Assembly: GCF_000010345.1 (NCBI RefSeq)
Contig: NC_009663.1
Span: 930,001-994,000, forward strand
Length of the DNA stretch: 64,000 nucleotides
Direction: 5' to 3'
Source: Sulfurovum sp. NBC37-1
GTDB lineage: Bacteria; Campylobacterota; Campylobacteria; Campylobacterales; Sulfurovaceae
Under the pieces are notes generated by a model. The model saw only the letters and a list, made by a program, of their open reading frames with translations. It had not been told where the DNA came from and did not search any database. The position numbers and the translations under genes are program-made. Positions 51,986-61,653 of the stretch are shown piece by piece; within the stretch, counting starts at the first letter, position 1; each line of letters begins with the position of its first letter.

Positions 51986-52018
51986 TATGAGCATCTAGGG
52001 TTATTAGAGGTGCCCATA
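51986..52018. repeat. Solo terminal repeat of the 12121 MITE-like element
   Basis: 33 nt identical to 12357-12389 (the right end plus three flanking bases), TAGGGTTATTAGAGGTGCCC at its core. The other end is absent. It sits downstream of a TATAAT (51981-51986) in the leader of the histidine-kinase gene. Either a remnant after excision or deletion, or an independent copy of the end. Confidence 0.75.
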
Positions 52019-52047
52019 TATCATTAAGAGAAAAGGGACAGGGAAAT

Positions 52048-54072
52048 ATGAAGTGGTATGAGAGTATCAAGGTCAAACTGATCGGATTTTTTGTCGTCAT
52101 CAGTCTCTTTTTCCTTATTTTTATCATGGCAAGTTTTTCACTCTTTAAAGAGAGTATTCTTGAGAAAAATGCTGTTGAGAAAGCCAGGTTGAGTACGATC
52201 CATATAGTCGACCAAATGAACCGGACCAAAATAAAGATGGAGGAGGATGTTCTCATACTCGCTTCTGTCACAGCAGAAAAATATAGAAATAAAAAAACCA
52301 GTAATACACTGATACCTGCTCTTCTGATGAATGCCATGGGAGATAAGCATGTTCAGAGTGGCGGTGTATGGTTTGAGCCTTATATGCTCGATCCGTCAAA
52401 AAAGGACGGAGTTATCTTTTTTAACCGGGACAGGACAAAAAAACTCAGTTTGCTTGAAGACTATGTGACTTCAAATCCGCAAAATTACCGTCAGATGGAA
52501 TTCTATGTTTTAGGGAAACAGCTGAAAGAGGGTGAGACATTCTGGACAAAGGTTTACACTGATCCCATAACACATGTTCGGATGATCACCGTGGTTTCAC
52601 CTATCTATCATGACAAGACCTTTGTTGGAGTGGCCAGTATTGACATGGGAATAGGTCATTACATGGAAAATTTGAAGGAAATAAACAACAGTTATAGTAT
52701 GTTACTTGACAGAAAAGGTACCTTCGTTGCCAAATCTCCAAAAGTGAAAGAAAGAATTCATGAAAAGAATATCTATACAGGGAAAGATCCGAAACTGCTT
52801 CCCATTTTGGATGTGATCCAAAAAAATCTTCAGAAAAGAAAAGAAAAAATTGCTCGACAGTATGGAGATAAGGCAACCGAAATTTCCCAATGTTGTTCGG
52901 AGATCAGTCGGAATGATGCCGAAATGATCTTGGGAATCATGCAGGAACGATCCAAAAGTATGGAAACGAAAACCTATTTCCTTAAAAATGATGCTTTGCT
53001 CAATGCAGCCAGTGTAATAACGATCTTCTATTTTCCCGATACCGGTATGAGTCTGGTCGTAGGTATGTCGGAAGATGTAGTGCTTGAAGATTTCAATAAA
53101 GATTATAGTGTGCTTATCTGGATCACATTCCTGAGTACACTATTGGCTACATTTTTAGGATATCTACTGTTGAAAAAATATTTTGTCGATCCTTTGCAGA
53201 GTGTAAACAGACAGTTGGAGAACAGTATGCTCGAAGACGGCCATTACCGTTTTCTGAAATGTGATGACAAGGGTGAGATCGGACAGCTTGTCTACAATCT
53301 CAATTACAGAACACTGGCGCTGGAAGATGCCCAGCGCAGGGAAAGAGATGAAATTCAGAAACGCCTGACCAATGAAAAACTTCTGATACAACAGTCCAAA
53401 ATGGCGGCCATGGGGGAAATGATGGATGCCGTGGCGCACCAGTGGAAACAGCCGCTCAATGCGCTGAGCATGTACAGCGAGATCATCAAGAGTGATTTTG
53501 AGGAAGGCACGGTCGACCAGAGGTATGTGGATGAATTCAGTCAGAATATCCAGATACAGATAGACCATATGGTCGATACGCTCGATGAGTTCAGGTCATT
53601 CTTCCGTCCCAACAAGGAAAATGAGGATTTCAGGGTATCGGAGATCATAGATTCCGTGATGTTCCTGACCAAAGACGAGTTTATGAAGAACCGCATTACG
53701 ATAGATGTGGAAAAAGAGAGCGAAATAGAGCTGCACGGTTCAAAAAACGAGTTCAAACACCTGATCCTCAACATCATCAACAATGCAAAAGATGCTTTCA
53801 ACGACAACAACATTGAAGAAAAAAGAAATATTACCATCCGGCTGATCGATGATGAACAGGGCAGGAGAATAGAGATAGAAGACAATGCCGGCGGTATTCC
53901 TGAAGAGGTACTCCCCGATATCTTCAAAGCCAATGTCACGACGAAGGAAGAGGGGAAAGGTACGGGTATAGGGCTCTACATGAGTACACAGATCGCCGAG
54001 AAGTATGGAGCGAAACTCAATGTTGAGAACAGAAATAAAGGTGCCTGTTTTATAATCGGGTTTGAATCATAG
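52048..54072 (+). CDS. Membrane sensor histidine kinase with Cache-type domain
   Basis: 674 residues. TM1 near 10-30; a periplasmic double-Cache-like region (about 35-350) with WFEPYMLDPSKKDGVIFF and FYVLGKQLKEGETFWTKVYTDPITHVRMITVVSPI; TM2 near 358-378; then a coiled coil. The kinase core: VAHQWKQPLNALSMYSEI with phospho-acceptor His464; N-box NIINNAKDAF; DNAGGIPEEV; GKGTGIGL. No response-regulator gene adjoins it. GACAGGGAAAT precedes the ATG. Confidence 0.92.
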   Translation: MKWYESIKVKLIGFFVVISLFFLIFIMASFSLFKESILEKNAVEKARLSTIHIVDQMNRTKIKMEEDVLILASVTAEKYRNKKTSNTLIPALLMNAMGDKHVQSGGVWFEPYMLDPSKKDGVIFFNRDRTKKLSLLEDYVTSNPQNYRQMEFYVLGKQLKEGETFWTKVYTDPITHVRMITVVSPIYHDKTFVGVASIDMGIGHYMENLKEINNSYSMLLDRKGTFVAKSPKVKERIHEKNIYTGKDPKLLPILDVIQKNLQKRKEKIARQYGDKATEISQCCSEISRNDAEMILGIMQERSKSMETKTYFLKNDALLNAASVITIFYFPDTGMSLVVGMSEDVVLEDFNKDYSVLIWITFLSTLLATFLGYLLLKKYFVDPLQSVNRQLENSMLEDGHYRFLKCDDKGEIGQLVYNLNYRTLALEDAQRRERDEIQKRLTNEKLLIQQSKMAAMGEMMDAVAHQWKQPLNALSMYSEIIKSDFEEGTVDQRYVDEFSQNIQIQIDHMVDTLDEFRSFFRPNKENEDFRVSEIIDSVMFLTKDEFMKNRITIDVEKESEIELHGSKNEFKHLILNIINNAKDAFNDNNIEEKRNITIRLIDDEQGRRIEIEDNAGGIPEEVLPDIFKANVTTKEEGKGTGIGLYMSTQIAEKYGAKLNVENRNKGACFIIGFES

Positions 54073-54162
54073 ATCGTCTTCACTTTTTATGTGAGACAAG
54101 TGGGTACACTTTTTGTTTACGCTTGGCCTATATAATGATGAAAAAGAATGAAGGAGAATGAA

Positions 54163-54504
54163 ATGGGTACCTATACTGAAAAACTCAATGAGATAAAAGC
54201 ACTGGTCGAACGTCTGCAGAAAGAATCTCCCAAACAGACAGCAGCATTCAACCAGTTTATGATGAGTGTTGAAAAACCCGGTGCTTTGGGCTCAAAAGAC
54301 AAAGACCTTATTAATGTCGCCCTTTCTATAGCGGCGCAGTGCGAATGGTGTATTGCCCTGCATGTCAAAGGGGCACTGACCAACGGTGCGAGCAGGGAAG
54401 AGGTCATCGATGCGGCAATGCAGGCAGTACTTATGCACGGCGGGCCGGCACTGATGTATATGATCCCTGTGGAAAAAGCGCTGGATGAATTTATAGGAAA
54501 ATGA
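54163..54504 (+). CDS. Carboxymuconolactone decarboxylase-like (AhpD-type) protein
   Basis: 113 residues from the ATG at 54163 (AAGGAG at 54151-54156, 6 nt upstream). CEWCIALHVKGALTNGASREEVIDAAMQAVLMHGGPALMY is the AhpD-type CxxC-x3-H core. Likely a thiol-peroxidase or redox carrier. It converges with lipA (1 nt between stops). Confidence 0.9.
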   Translation: MGTYTEKLNEIKALVERLQKESPKQTAAFNQFMMSVEKPGALGSKDKDLINVALSIAAQCEWCIALHVKGALTNGASREEVIDAAMQAVLMHGGPALMYMIPVEKALDEFIGK

Positions 54505-54505
54505 T

Positions 54506-55366
54506 TTAAGATTTCAGGTATTCATCCGCCATATAGCTGCTTCGGGTATAGGGTGAACTTTTGATGAAGTCAAAGCCCATGGCCATACCGACATCATGGA
54601 AATGGTCAAAACGTTCCGGTGGTACGAACTCGACGACCTTTGTATGCTCATTTGAAGGTGAAAGGTACTGTCCTATGCTTAGCAGTCTGCAGTTATGATC
54701 CAGAAGGTCCTGCAGCAATGCATTGACCTCTTCTTCTTTCTCTCCGAGCCCAAGCATGATACCGCTTTTGGTCCTGATGTCGGGATTCAACTGGGCAAGT
54801 TTTTTGAGTACACGCAGGGAGCGTTCATATTTCGCCCCTTTGCGTATGTGGTAGAGGCGTGGTACCGTCTCGAGATTGTGCCCGATGATCTGGGCACCGC
54901 TTTGGGCGATGATCTGCAGTGCGGCTTCATTCTCCTGAAGGTCGGGGATGAGAAGTTCCACAATGATCGTCTCGTCGTACGTTTTGATAGCCCGGACCAC
55001 TTTGGCAAAATGTTCCGCACCGCCGTCGGAAAGGTCGTCACGTGTCGGACTGGTGATGACCACATGTCTCAAACCCATCGCTTCCACGGATTCTGCCACA
55101 TGTAACGGTTCATCCGGATCGGGCGGAAGCGGCATTTCTTTGGAGACGTTGCAGAACGTGCAGTGGCGGGTACACTCTTTGCCCAGTATCAGAAACGTTG
55201 CCTGTTTACGGGAAAAGCATTCACCGATGTTGGGACACATGGCTTCCTGACAGACGGTATGGAGCTTACCTTTGGCAATGATGGCTTCGACTTCACGCAG
55301 ACTGCTGAGTGTGATCTTCTTTCTGAGCCATTCGGGTTTGCTATAGGCTGCTTTTTGCGTGGACAT
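54506..55366 (-). CDS. lipA: Lipoyl synthase
   Basis: 286 residues from the ATG at 55366, which has AGGAGG just before it. Two Fe-S clusters: auxiliary C-x4-C-x5-C (CQEAMCPNIGEC) and radical-SAM CTRHCTFC. It inserts two sulfurs into the octanoyl chain of lipoyl domains. Overlaps the lipM-like gene by 26 nt, so the two are co-transcribed and pass octanoylated substrate to each other. Confidence 0.96.
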   Translation of the reverse strand: MSTQKAAYSKPEWLRKKITLSSLREVEAIIAKGKLHTVCQEAMCPNIGECFSRKQATFLILGKECTRHCTFCNVSKEMPLPPDPDEPLHVAESVEAMGLRHVVITSPTRDDLSDGGAEHFAKVVRAIKTYDETIIVELLIPDLQENEAALQIIAQSGAQIIGHNLETVPRLYHIRKGAKYERSLRVLKKLAQLNPDIRTKSGIMLGLGEKEEEVNALLQDLLDHNCRLLSIGQYLSPSNEHTKVVEFVPPERFDHFHDVGMAMGFDFIKSSPYTRSSYMADEYLKS

Positions 55367-56144
55367 TCCATGCCTCCTGGCTGTATTTTTTGTCAAAAAG
55401 TGTTTGTGCAAGCACCTGCTCTGCCTCGTTTAAAGGTTCTTTTTGGAGTGTGGCATCAAATGTGTCGCTGAAAGCCTTGATGATCTTTTCCTTTAATACC
55501 TCTTCAGTCATGCCTCTGTCGGTCTCTCTCAGTGTCGCTGCCTGTGAAAGGCCCGACTCTTTCAGGAAAAGCGTTTCAAAACGTTCCCGGTTGATCTCCA
55601 GCGGTATCGTTCCGTGCTGCAGCATGGCATGGTGGGTATGGCGCTGGGCGTTCCCGCCGATCTTTCTGCCGTCTGTCACGATGTCGTAGGCTTCTGTTCC
55701 CGCGAGACAGACGGTACTTTGTGTTTCGGGAAGATGCCTGTCAAGAGCAAAACCGGCATCGATCTCCAGGAGCTTATAGAGTCGGATGAGAAAAGCGCAC
55801 AGTTCCCGGTATGCCTCTCTGACACCTTTGTCCCGAACGTAAGTATGCGGAACGATCAGTGAATAGGAGATATCGCTGCCATGCACCAGAATGCCGCCTC
55901 CCGTTATACGTCTGACGCAGGGGATTCCTTCTGTACGAACCCTGTTCCAGTCAAGTGTCTCTTTGGGCTGTGAGAAACGGCCGAAACTCAGCGACGCTTC
56001 TTCCCATCGGTAGAGACGGAAGATGGGCAGGTCCTCTTCTTTGAAAGCGGTCAGCAGTGCTTCATCCACGGCCATATTCCACTGTGCCGAAGCCGCTGGG
56101 CTGTCGATAAATCTCCATAACTGTATTTTTACTTTATTAACCAT
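55341..56144 (-). CDS. lipM: Lipoate-ligase/octanoyltransferase-family protein, LipM-like
   Basis: 267 residues of the LplA/LipB/LipM fold: WRFIDSPAASAQWNMAVDEAL, RRITGGGILVHGSDISYSL. STVCLAGTEAYDIVTDGRKIGGNAQ carries Cys146 where LipM has its catalytic Cys, and Lys161. This favours octanoyl-ACP:protein octanoyltransferase over a lipoate ligase, but LplA-like ligase is not excluded. TATAAT lies 5 nt before the ATG and no Shine-Dalgarno site is seen. Divergent from acs. Confidence 0.75.
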   Translation of the reverse strand: MVNKVKIQLWRFIDSPAASAQWNMAVDEALLTAFKEEDLPIFRLYRWEEASLSFGRFSQPKETLDWNRVRTEGIPCVRRITGGGILVHGSDISYSLIVPHTYVRDKGVREAYRELCAFLIRLYKLLEIDAGFALDRHLPETQSTVCLAGTEAYDIVTDGRKIGGNAQRHTHHAMLQHGTIPLEINRERFETLFLKESGLSQAATLRETDRGMTEEVLKEKIIKAFSDTFDATLQKEPLNEAEQVLAQTLFDKKYSQEAWNVHAKSSL

Positions 56145-56184
56145 TTTGGATTATACTATAGAAAATTAAATAGGAGGAGAAGGG

Positions 56185-57936
56185 ATGGAAGAGAGACGTA
56201 TCAAAAAAAATCCTGCTGATTTTTTAGTTCAGCCCAATATGACAGACTATGAGGTGACCTACGACAGTTTTGACTGGGAGAGTATCGCCAAAGAGTTCGA
56301 AGGCTTGCCTGGAGGCGGCCTGAACATCGCCCATGAAGCGATAGACAAGCATGCCAACGGTGCGCTGGCCGAGAAAGCGGCCCTGATATGGCTGGGAGAG
56401 AACAGCGAGAAGCGTACCTATACTTTTGCGCAGATGAAACGGGAGAGTGCAAAGTTCGCCAATGTACTCAAATCACTCGGTTTTGAAAAAGGAGAACGTG
56501 TCTATACACTTTCGACGCGTCTTCCCGAACTCTATATTGGAACGATGGGGATACTCAAAAACGGTTCGGTGATGTGCCCGCTCTTCTCCCAGTTCGGTCC
56601 TGAACCGATACTGCAGCGGATGCAGCGCGGCGATGCCCGCGGGCTTCTGACGACACAGAGGCTGTATGAGAAAAAGATCGCTCCCCAGATGGACCAGCTT
56701 CCCGAACTGCGTACCATCCTGTTGATCGATGCCGAAGAGGACGTGAACGAGAAGGTGCTTTCCCTGCCGCGTCTGATGGAAAAAGCGTCGGACAGTTTCG
56801 AGATCGTGCATACGGAGCCGGAAGATATGTCACTGCTGCATTTTACCAGCGGAACGACGGGTATGCCCAAAGGGGTGATACATGTCCATAAGGCGATGTA
56901 CACGCACTGGGTGACGGGTGCCTACGTACTGGACCTTCATCCTGACGATATGTACTGGTGTACCGCCGATCCGGGTTGGGTGACGGGTACCTCCTACGGC
57001 ATCATCGCGCCCTGGCTGCACGGGGTGACCAATGTCGTGGATGAAGCGGAGTTCGATGCCGAACGCTGGTACGGTATTTTGCAGGAGCACAAGATCTCTG
57101 TCTGGTACACCGCACCCACGGCGATCCGCCGTCTTATGCGTCTCGATATCGAACCTCTTGAAAGCTATGATCTTTCACATTTGCGTCTGGTACAGAGTGT
57201 CGGCGAACCCCTCAACCCCGAAGCGGTCATTTGGGGTGTAGAGAAACTTAAAATGCCGATCCATGACAACTGGTGGCAGACGGAGACGGGCGGTATCATG
57301 ATCGCCAACTATCTCTGCCAGGATGTCAAACCGGGGTCCATGGGACGGCCGCTGCCGGGTATCGTTGCCGCGGTGGTGCGTCAGAACGGTGACGGAACGG
57401 TCACGGAGATCAGGGAACCCGGAAAAGACGGCGACCTGGCATTGAAACCGGGATGGCCTTCGATGTTCCGCGGCTATCTGCACAATGAAGAAAAATATAA
57501 AAAAAGCTTTGTGGACGGCTGGTATATTTCGGGTGACCTTGCCTACAGAGATGAAGACGGTTACTTCTGGTTCGTTGGACGCGCGGATGATATCATCAAG
57601 ACTTCAGGGCACATGGTCGGGCCGTTCGAGGTGGAAAGTGCGCTGATGGAGCATCCGGCAGTGGCGGAAGTCGGCGTTATCGGTAAGCCCGATCCGCTGA
57701 TAGGGCAGATGGTCAAAGCCTTTGTTTCCCTGAAAAGCGGTTATGAACCCACCGAAAAGCTCAAACGTGAACTGATAGGGTTCGGACGCAAAAAACTGGG
57801 TGCCGCGGTGGCGCCAAAAGAGATAGAGTTCCAGGAGAACCTGCCCAAGACCCGAAGTGGGAAGATCATGCGCCGTCTGTTGAAGGCCAGAGAGCTTGGA
57901 TTGCCAGAGGGTGATACCTCGACACTGGAAAAATAA
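56185..57936 (+). CDS. acsA: Acetyl-CoA synthetase (AMP-forming), AcsA-like
   Basis: 583 residues, the shorter AcsA-like form. [25 protein letters not shown] (AMP-binding P-loop), [37 protein letters not shown] and the C-terminal catalytic Lys in [18 protein letters not shown] (the Lys acetylation target of the family). It activates acetate, and its place in front of a 2-oxoacid dehydrogenase suggests feeding acetyl-CoA or handling acetate. Strong ribosome site AGGAGGAGAAGGG. Confidence 0.93.
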   Translation: MEERRIKKNPADFLVQPNMTDYEVTYDSFDWESIAKEFEGLPGGGLNIAHEAIDKHANGALAEKAALIWLGENSEKRTYTFAQMKRESAKFANVLKSLGFEKGERVYTLSTRLPELYIGTMGILKNGSVMCPLFSQFGPEPILQRMQRGDARGLLTTQRLYEKKIAPQMDQLPELRTILLIDAEEDVNEKVLSLPRLMEKASDSFEIVHTEPEDMSLLHFTSGTTGMPKGVIHVHKAMYTHWVTGAYVLDLHPDDMYWCTADPGWVTGTSYGIIAPWLHGVTNVVDEAEFDAERWYGILQEHKISVWYTAPTAIRRLMRLDIEPLESYDLSHLRLVQSVGEPLNPEAVIWGVEKLKMPIHDNWWQTETGGIMIANYLCQDVKPGSMGRPLPGIVAAVVRQNGDGTVTEIREPGKDGDLALKPGWPSMFRGYLHNEEKYKKSFVDGWYISGDLAYRDEDGYFWFVGRADDIIKTSGHMVGPFEVESALMEHPAVAEVGVIGKPDPLIGQMVKAFVSLKSGYEPTEKLKRELIGFGRKKLGAAVAPKEIEFQENLPKTRSGKIMRRLLKARELGLPEGDTSTLEK

Positions 57937-57945
57937 GGAGCGGAT

Positions 57946-59178
57946 ATGAGTATTTTTAAAATGCCGAGTCTCGGTGCCGATATGGAATCGGGCACTTTGA
58001 TGGAGTGGAAGGTCAAAGAGGGCGAGAAGGTAAAGAAAGGCCAGGTGATCGCAGAGGTAGAGTCCAACAAGGGCGTGATCGAGGTCGAAGTCTTCGAGGA
58101 CGGTGTTGTTGACAGGCTTCTGGTCGAACCGGGTACGACATGCGATGTCGGAACACCGATCGCCGTGATCGTCGGGGAGAATGAAACAGCGGAAGCACTG
58201 GAAAAAGAGCTGGGAACGCAGAGTGGGAAAGAGGCGGCCCCGAAAGTTTCGACAGAAACAGAGACGACAGAGAAAGCTTCCGAAGCGAAAAAACCCTCAA
58301 AGAAAGAGAGTGTCAAAGAAGCAAAAACGACAGTCACAAAGGAAAAACCGAAAAAATCCACCGACCATGAGATTAAGATATCCCCTGCAGCTCGCAAAAA
58401 AGCGGAGGAGCTTGGTGTGGACCTGGAAGCACTTGCCGCCAAAACGGAAGGCAAGATCGGTACGGACGAGGTGGAGGCGGCAGCCAAAACGGCCAAGCAG
58501 AAGCGGGGCGGTTCCGACAGCATGCGAAAAGCGATCGCTGCGGCAATGAGCCGTTCGAATGCGGAGATCCCCCACTATTATCTTTCCACATCGATCAATA
58601 TGACACCGGCACTCGATTGGCTGGCGGAGCAGAATGAAAAACGGAGTATCAAAGAGCGTATTCTGCCCGCTGCCCTGACCATCCGTGCGGTTGTCAAGGC
58701 ACTGCAGGCCGTACCGGAACTCAATGGTTTCTGGCAGAATGACACCTTGCAGATGAGTGAGGTGATCAATCCCGGTGTGGCCATCGCCAAGCGCAAAGGA
58801 GGGCTGGTAACACCGGCGCTACTCAATGCGCAGGAGATGGATCTTGATGGTACGATGAAAGCCTTTCATGACCTGATCACGCGGACGCGTTCTGGAAAGC
58901 TGCGCAGTTCCGAGATCACGCAGCAGACGATCGTCATCACCAATCTCGGTGATATTGGTGTGGAAGAGGTATTGGGAGTTATCTACCCGCCGCAGGTGGC
59001 ACTGGTAGGACTCGGGCGCATCGCTGACGCGCCATGGATTGAGGGTGATGCCCTGGCGGTGCGCAAGGTGATGCGGGCGACATTGGCTGGTGACCATCGT
59101 GCCACGGACGGACGTACCGGAGCGCTGTTCCTGAACAAACTGGATGAATTCTTACAAAAACCCGAGGAGTTGTTATGA
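57946..59178 (+). CDS. 2-oxoacid dehydrogenase E2 (dihydrolipoyl acyltransferase)
   Basis: 410 residues. Lipoyl domain with Lys42 ([12 protein letters not shown]), a long Lys/Glu/Thr-rich linker (about 85-140), the E3/E1-binding peripheral-subunit domain ([36 protein letters not shown]), then the catalytic core ending DHRATDG with active-site His384. [16 protein letters not shown] resembles acetoin/pyruvate-type E2. Starts 9 nt after acs and overlaps the ACP gene by 4 nt. Confidence 0.94.
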   Translation: MSIFKMPSLGADMESGTLMEWKVKEGEKVKKGQVIAEVESNKGVIEVEVFEDGVVDRLLVEPGTTCDVGTPIAVIVGENETAEALEKELGTQSGKEAAPKVSTETETTEKASEAKKPSKKESVKEAKTTVTKEKPKKSTDHEIKISPAARKKAEELGVDLEALAAKTEGKIGTDEVEAAAKTAKQKRGGSDSMRKAIAAAMSRSNAEIPHYYLSTSINMTPALDWLAEQNEKRSIKERILPAALTIRAVVKALQAVPELNGFWQNDTLQMSEVINPGVAIAKRKGGLVTPALLNAQEMDLDGTMKAFHDLITRTRSGKLRSSEITQQTIVITNLGDIGVEEVLGVIYPPQVALVGLGRIADAPWIEGDALAVRKVMRATLAGDHRATDGRTGALFLNKLDEFLQKPEELL

Positions 59179-59423
59179 CGAAAGATGAGATTAAAAAGAA
59201 GATAATCGAGGAGATCTACGAGATCGCTCCGGAACACGAGGGGGAGACGATCCCCGAGAATGAGAATATTCAGCGATCGCTTGAGATAGACTCGTTCGAT
59301 TTCCTGAATTTGTTGACCGCACTTAACGATGAACTTGGTGTGGAAGTACCCGAGTCCGATTACGGAGAGGTCGATACGGTTGAGCATATGGCTGACTATT
59401 TTGTCAAGCATTTATCGAAGTAA
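59175..59423 (+). CDS. Acyl carrier protein in the dehydrogenase operon
   Basis: 82 residues: an acidic four-helix ACP with the phosphopantetheine-attachment Ser40 in IDSFDFLNLLTALND (form D-S-F instead of D-S-L). ATGA overlap with E2 on one side and 12 nt to E1-alpha on the other place it firmly within the operon. It is not the usual fabric of PDH operons. It could carry the octanoyl group used by the divergent LipM-like protein, or an acyl product of the complex. Distinct from the housekeeping AcpP expected elsewhere. Confidence 0.9.
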   Translation: MTKDEIKKKIIEEIYEIAPEHEGETIPENENIQRSLEIDSFDFLNLLTALNDELGVEVPESDYGEVDTVEHMADYFVKHLSK

Positions 59424-59435
59424 GGGAGCAGGAGT

Positions 59436-60401
59436 ATGAACAAACTGCTTGCGGAAGAGATCTATTATGATATGCTACTGGGACGTGCCTTCGAACTGGC
59501 AGCAAAAGAACATTATATGGCCGGAGATATCGCCGGTTTCCTGCATTTGGATATAGGGCAGGAGGGCTTCAGCGTTTCGGCGATGAAAGCCTTTGACAAA
59601 GGAGATGTTTTTACGACCTACCGTGAACATGTCATGGCGATCGCAAGGGGGATGGACCCCAAGGCTGTCATGGCTGAACTGTTTGGAAAGGCTGCTGGTG
59701 TGAGCCGGGGCCGGGGTGGATCGATGCATTTGTTCGATCCTTCTCATTTCTTTTACGGCGGTGATGCGATCGTGGGCGGGCAGATCCCCAATGCAGTGGG
59801 ATGTGCCTATGCCCGAAAATTCCTCGGACAGGAAGATGGTGTAATGGTCGTGTTCGGTGACGGTGCGACCAATGGCGGTGCCTTCTTTGAATCGCTTAAC
59901 AATGCCAGTGCCCAGAAGCTTCCTCTGCTCTTCCTGTGCGAGAACAACGGCTATGCGATCGGAACGAAGATCACCCGTGTCGCAGCCTTTGAAAAACAAG
60001 CCAAAAAAGCGGAACCTTATATGCAGACTATGGAAGTGGACGGCATGGATGCCATAGCTGTTTACGAAGCAGTCAAAGAAGCGCAACGACTGATCCAGGA
60101 TGGGCACGGCCCGATATTCCTTGAAGCGATGACCTGCCGTTACGAAGGACATTCCATGAGCGACCCCGGCACCTATCGCAGCAAAGAAGAGTTGGATATC
60201 TGCAAAGCGAAGGACCCCATAGAGCGGATGGAAGCAGTGCTTCAAACAAACTACGGACTGGACGCCGGACAGCTGGAGGCCTTGCAGAAGAAGGCACAGG
60301 CAGTAGTAGATGAGGCCGTTGCCTTTGCCGCTGATGCTCCCGAACCGGGGCTTGAAGAGCTTTATGCCGATATTTTCTGTAAAGGATGTGCAAATGTATA
60401 G
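59436..60401 (+). CDS. 2-oxoacid dehydrogenase E1 component, alpha subunit
   Basis: 321 residues. Thiamine diphosphate motif GDGATNGGAFFESLNNASAQKLPLLFLCENN starting at Gly141; YREHVMAIARGMDPKAVMAEL and GMHLFDPSHFFYGGDAIVGGQIPNAVGCA are typical of acetoin/pyruvate type alpha subunits; TCRYEGHSMSDPGTYR near the end. AAGGGAGCAGGAGT precedes the ATG. Confidence 0.94.
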   Translation: MNKLLAEEIYYDMLLGRAFELAAKEHYMAGDIAGFLHLDIGQEGFSVSAMKAFDKGDVFTTYREHVMAIARGMDPKAVMAELFGKAAGVSRGRGGSMHLFDPSHFFYGGDAIVGGQIPNAVGCAYARKFLGQEDGVMVVFGDGATNGGAFFESLNNASAQKLPLLFLCENNGYAIGTKITRVAAFEKQAKKAEPYMQTMEVDGMDAIAVYEAVKEAQRLIQDGHGPIFLEAMTCRYEGHSMSDPGTYRSKEELDICKAKDPIERMEAVLQTNYGLDAGQLEALQKKAQAVVDEAVAFAADAPEPGLEELYADIFCKGCANV

Positions 60402-60532
60402 TGTATCTGAAGTATGTAATGAAGTGATGTTTGAAGTCACGCCAGTGTGGCGGGCCTGCTGCCGAAGCAAACTCAGTGTTAACGTAACCCAGGGAACCGC
60501 TTTCCTGGGCGTTATATCAAAGGTGGGTGCAA
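60402..60532 (+). other. 131-nt gap with two hairpins between E1-alpha and E1-beta
   Basis: In an otherwise tightly packed operon this gap stands out. It carries the hairpins CGCCA-GTG-TGGCG (60440-60452) and a 9-bp stem CCCAGGGAA/TTTCCTGGG (60488-60496 and 60501-60509) ending 11 nt before the E1-beta ribosome site (AGGTGG). It may be a processed or translation-tuning element. The open frame across it from 60394 is taken as chance. Confidence 0.55.
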
Positions 60533-61510
60533 ATGTTGTATCGTGAAGCATTGAACAAAGCGATAGACGAGGCGATGGCGATCGATGAGACCGTGGTTGC
60601 CCTGGGTGAGGATGTTGGATTGTACGGAGGAAGCTACCGCGTGACGGAAGGCCTTGTCGCCAAATACGGGGAAAAGAGGCTGATTGATACACCCATCGCG
60701 GAACTCTCGATTGTGGGAAATGCCGTGGGTATGGCAATGGGCGGACTGCGGCCTATTGCAGAGATCATGACGGCGAACTTCGCTCTGCTTGCCTTTGACC
60801 AGATCATCAACCATATGGCGAAGTACCGCTATATGAGTGCCGGAAAGATCACACTGCCGATGGTGGTACGTTTTCCTCAGGGGGTCAGCCGTCAGCTGGC
60901 CGCGCAGCACTCCGAGAGTTACGAGCAGATGCTCAGTGCCGTGCCCGGCCTGATCGTCTTTGCAGCGGGAGACGTGAACTATGCCTACCATGCGCTGAAA
61001 TATGCCATTATGAGTGACGACCCCGTTGTTTTCATTGAACATGAACTTCTCTATAACAAAAAAGGTGAAGTGGATCTCAATACGAAGATCGATCCTTTCA
61101 AGGCACGTGTTATCAAAGAGGGCAAAGATGTGACCATCGTCAGCTATCTGAAAATGGTCGATGATGTGATGGAAGCAGTGCCGGAGATAGAAAAGCAGAT
61201 AGGCAAGAGCTGTGAAGTGATCGATCTGTGTTCACTCAACCCGGTCGATTACAAAACCCTTGAAGCATCGCTGAAAAAGACGGGCGCGATCGTTGTTGTG
61301 GAAGAAGACCACAAAACAGGCGGCTATGGAGCACAGATAGTGAGCTGGGCGGCTGAAGAGATGTTCTACAGTCTCGATGCGGCACCGCTGAGGATTGCGG
61401 GGGAAGATGTACCGATCCCCTACAACCGAAAACTTGAACTTGCGTCCATTCCTACCCCCGATTCTATTACCGAGAAGATCGTTGAGTGGGGGAAGAACAA
61501 TGGGTTATAA
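60533..61510 (+). CDS. 2-oxoacid dehydrogenase E1 component, beta subunit
   Basis: 325 residues from the ATG at 60533 (AGGTGG 6 nt upstream). MLYREALNKAIDEAMAIDETVVALGEDVGLYGGSYRVTEGL, ... FPQGVSRQLAAQHSESYEQM and the C-terminal PYDYNRK-like VPIPYNRKLE identify the beta subunit of acetoin/pyruvate-type E1. No E3 (lipoamide dehydrogenase) gene follows. Confidence 0.94.
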   Translation: MLYREALNKAIDEAMAIDETVVALGEDVGLYGGSYRVTEGLVAKYGEKRLIDTPIAELSIVGNAVGMAMGGLRPIAEIMTANFALLAFDQIINHMAKYRYMSAGKITLPMVVRFPQGVSRQLAAQHSESYEQMLSAVPGLIVFAAGDVNYAYHALKYAIMSDDPVVFIEHELLYNKKGEVDLNTKIDPFKARVIKEGKDVTIVSYLKMVDDVMEAVPEIEKQIGKSCEVIDLCSLNPVDYKTLEASLKKTGAIVVVEEDHKTGGYGAQIVSWAAEEMFYSLDAAPLRIAGEDVPIPYNRKLELASIPTPDSITEKIVEWGKNNGL

Positions 61511-61522
61511 TCTGAGAGATAA

Positions 61523-61541
61523 CCCCGATGTAAGTATCGGG
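61523..61541 (+). terminator. Weak hairpin after E1-beta
   Basis: CCCGAT (61524-61529) and ATCGGG (61536-61541) form a 6-bp stem just after the operon end; no T-run. It may mark the 3' end. The gap to 61653 otherwise shows nothing clear. Confidence 0.3.
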
Positions 61542-61653
61542 AGTATTGATTAGCTTATTATAGAATAAGTATTTAGTGAGATAATGAGTGTTATATTATC
61601 AGTATCATCTGAGCACTTTTCTCTAGTACTTAGTTGCTACAGAAAAATACCTT

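Noticed and set aside
60394-60546. Open frame across the E1-alpha/E1-beta spacer
   Set aside because: It crosses two hairpins, overlaps the E1-beta start and has no ribosome site or family match.
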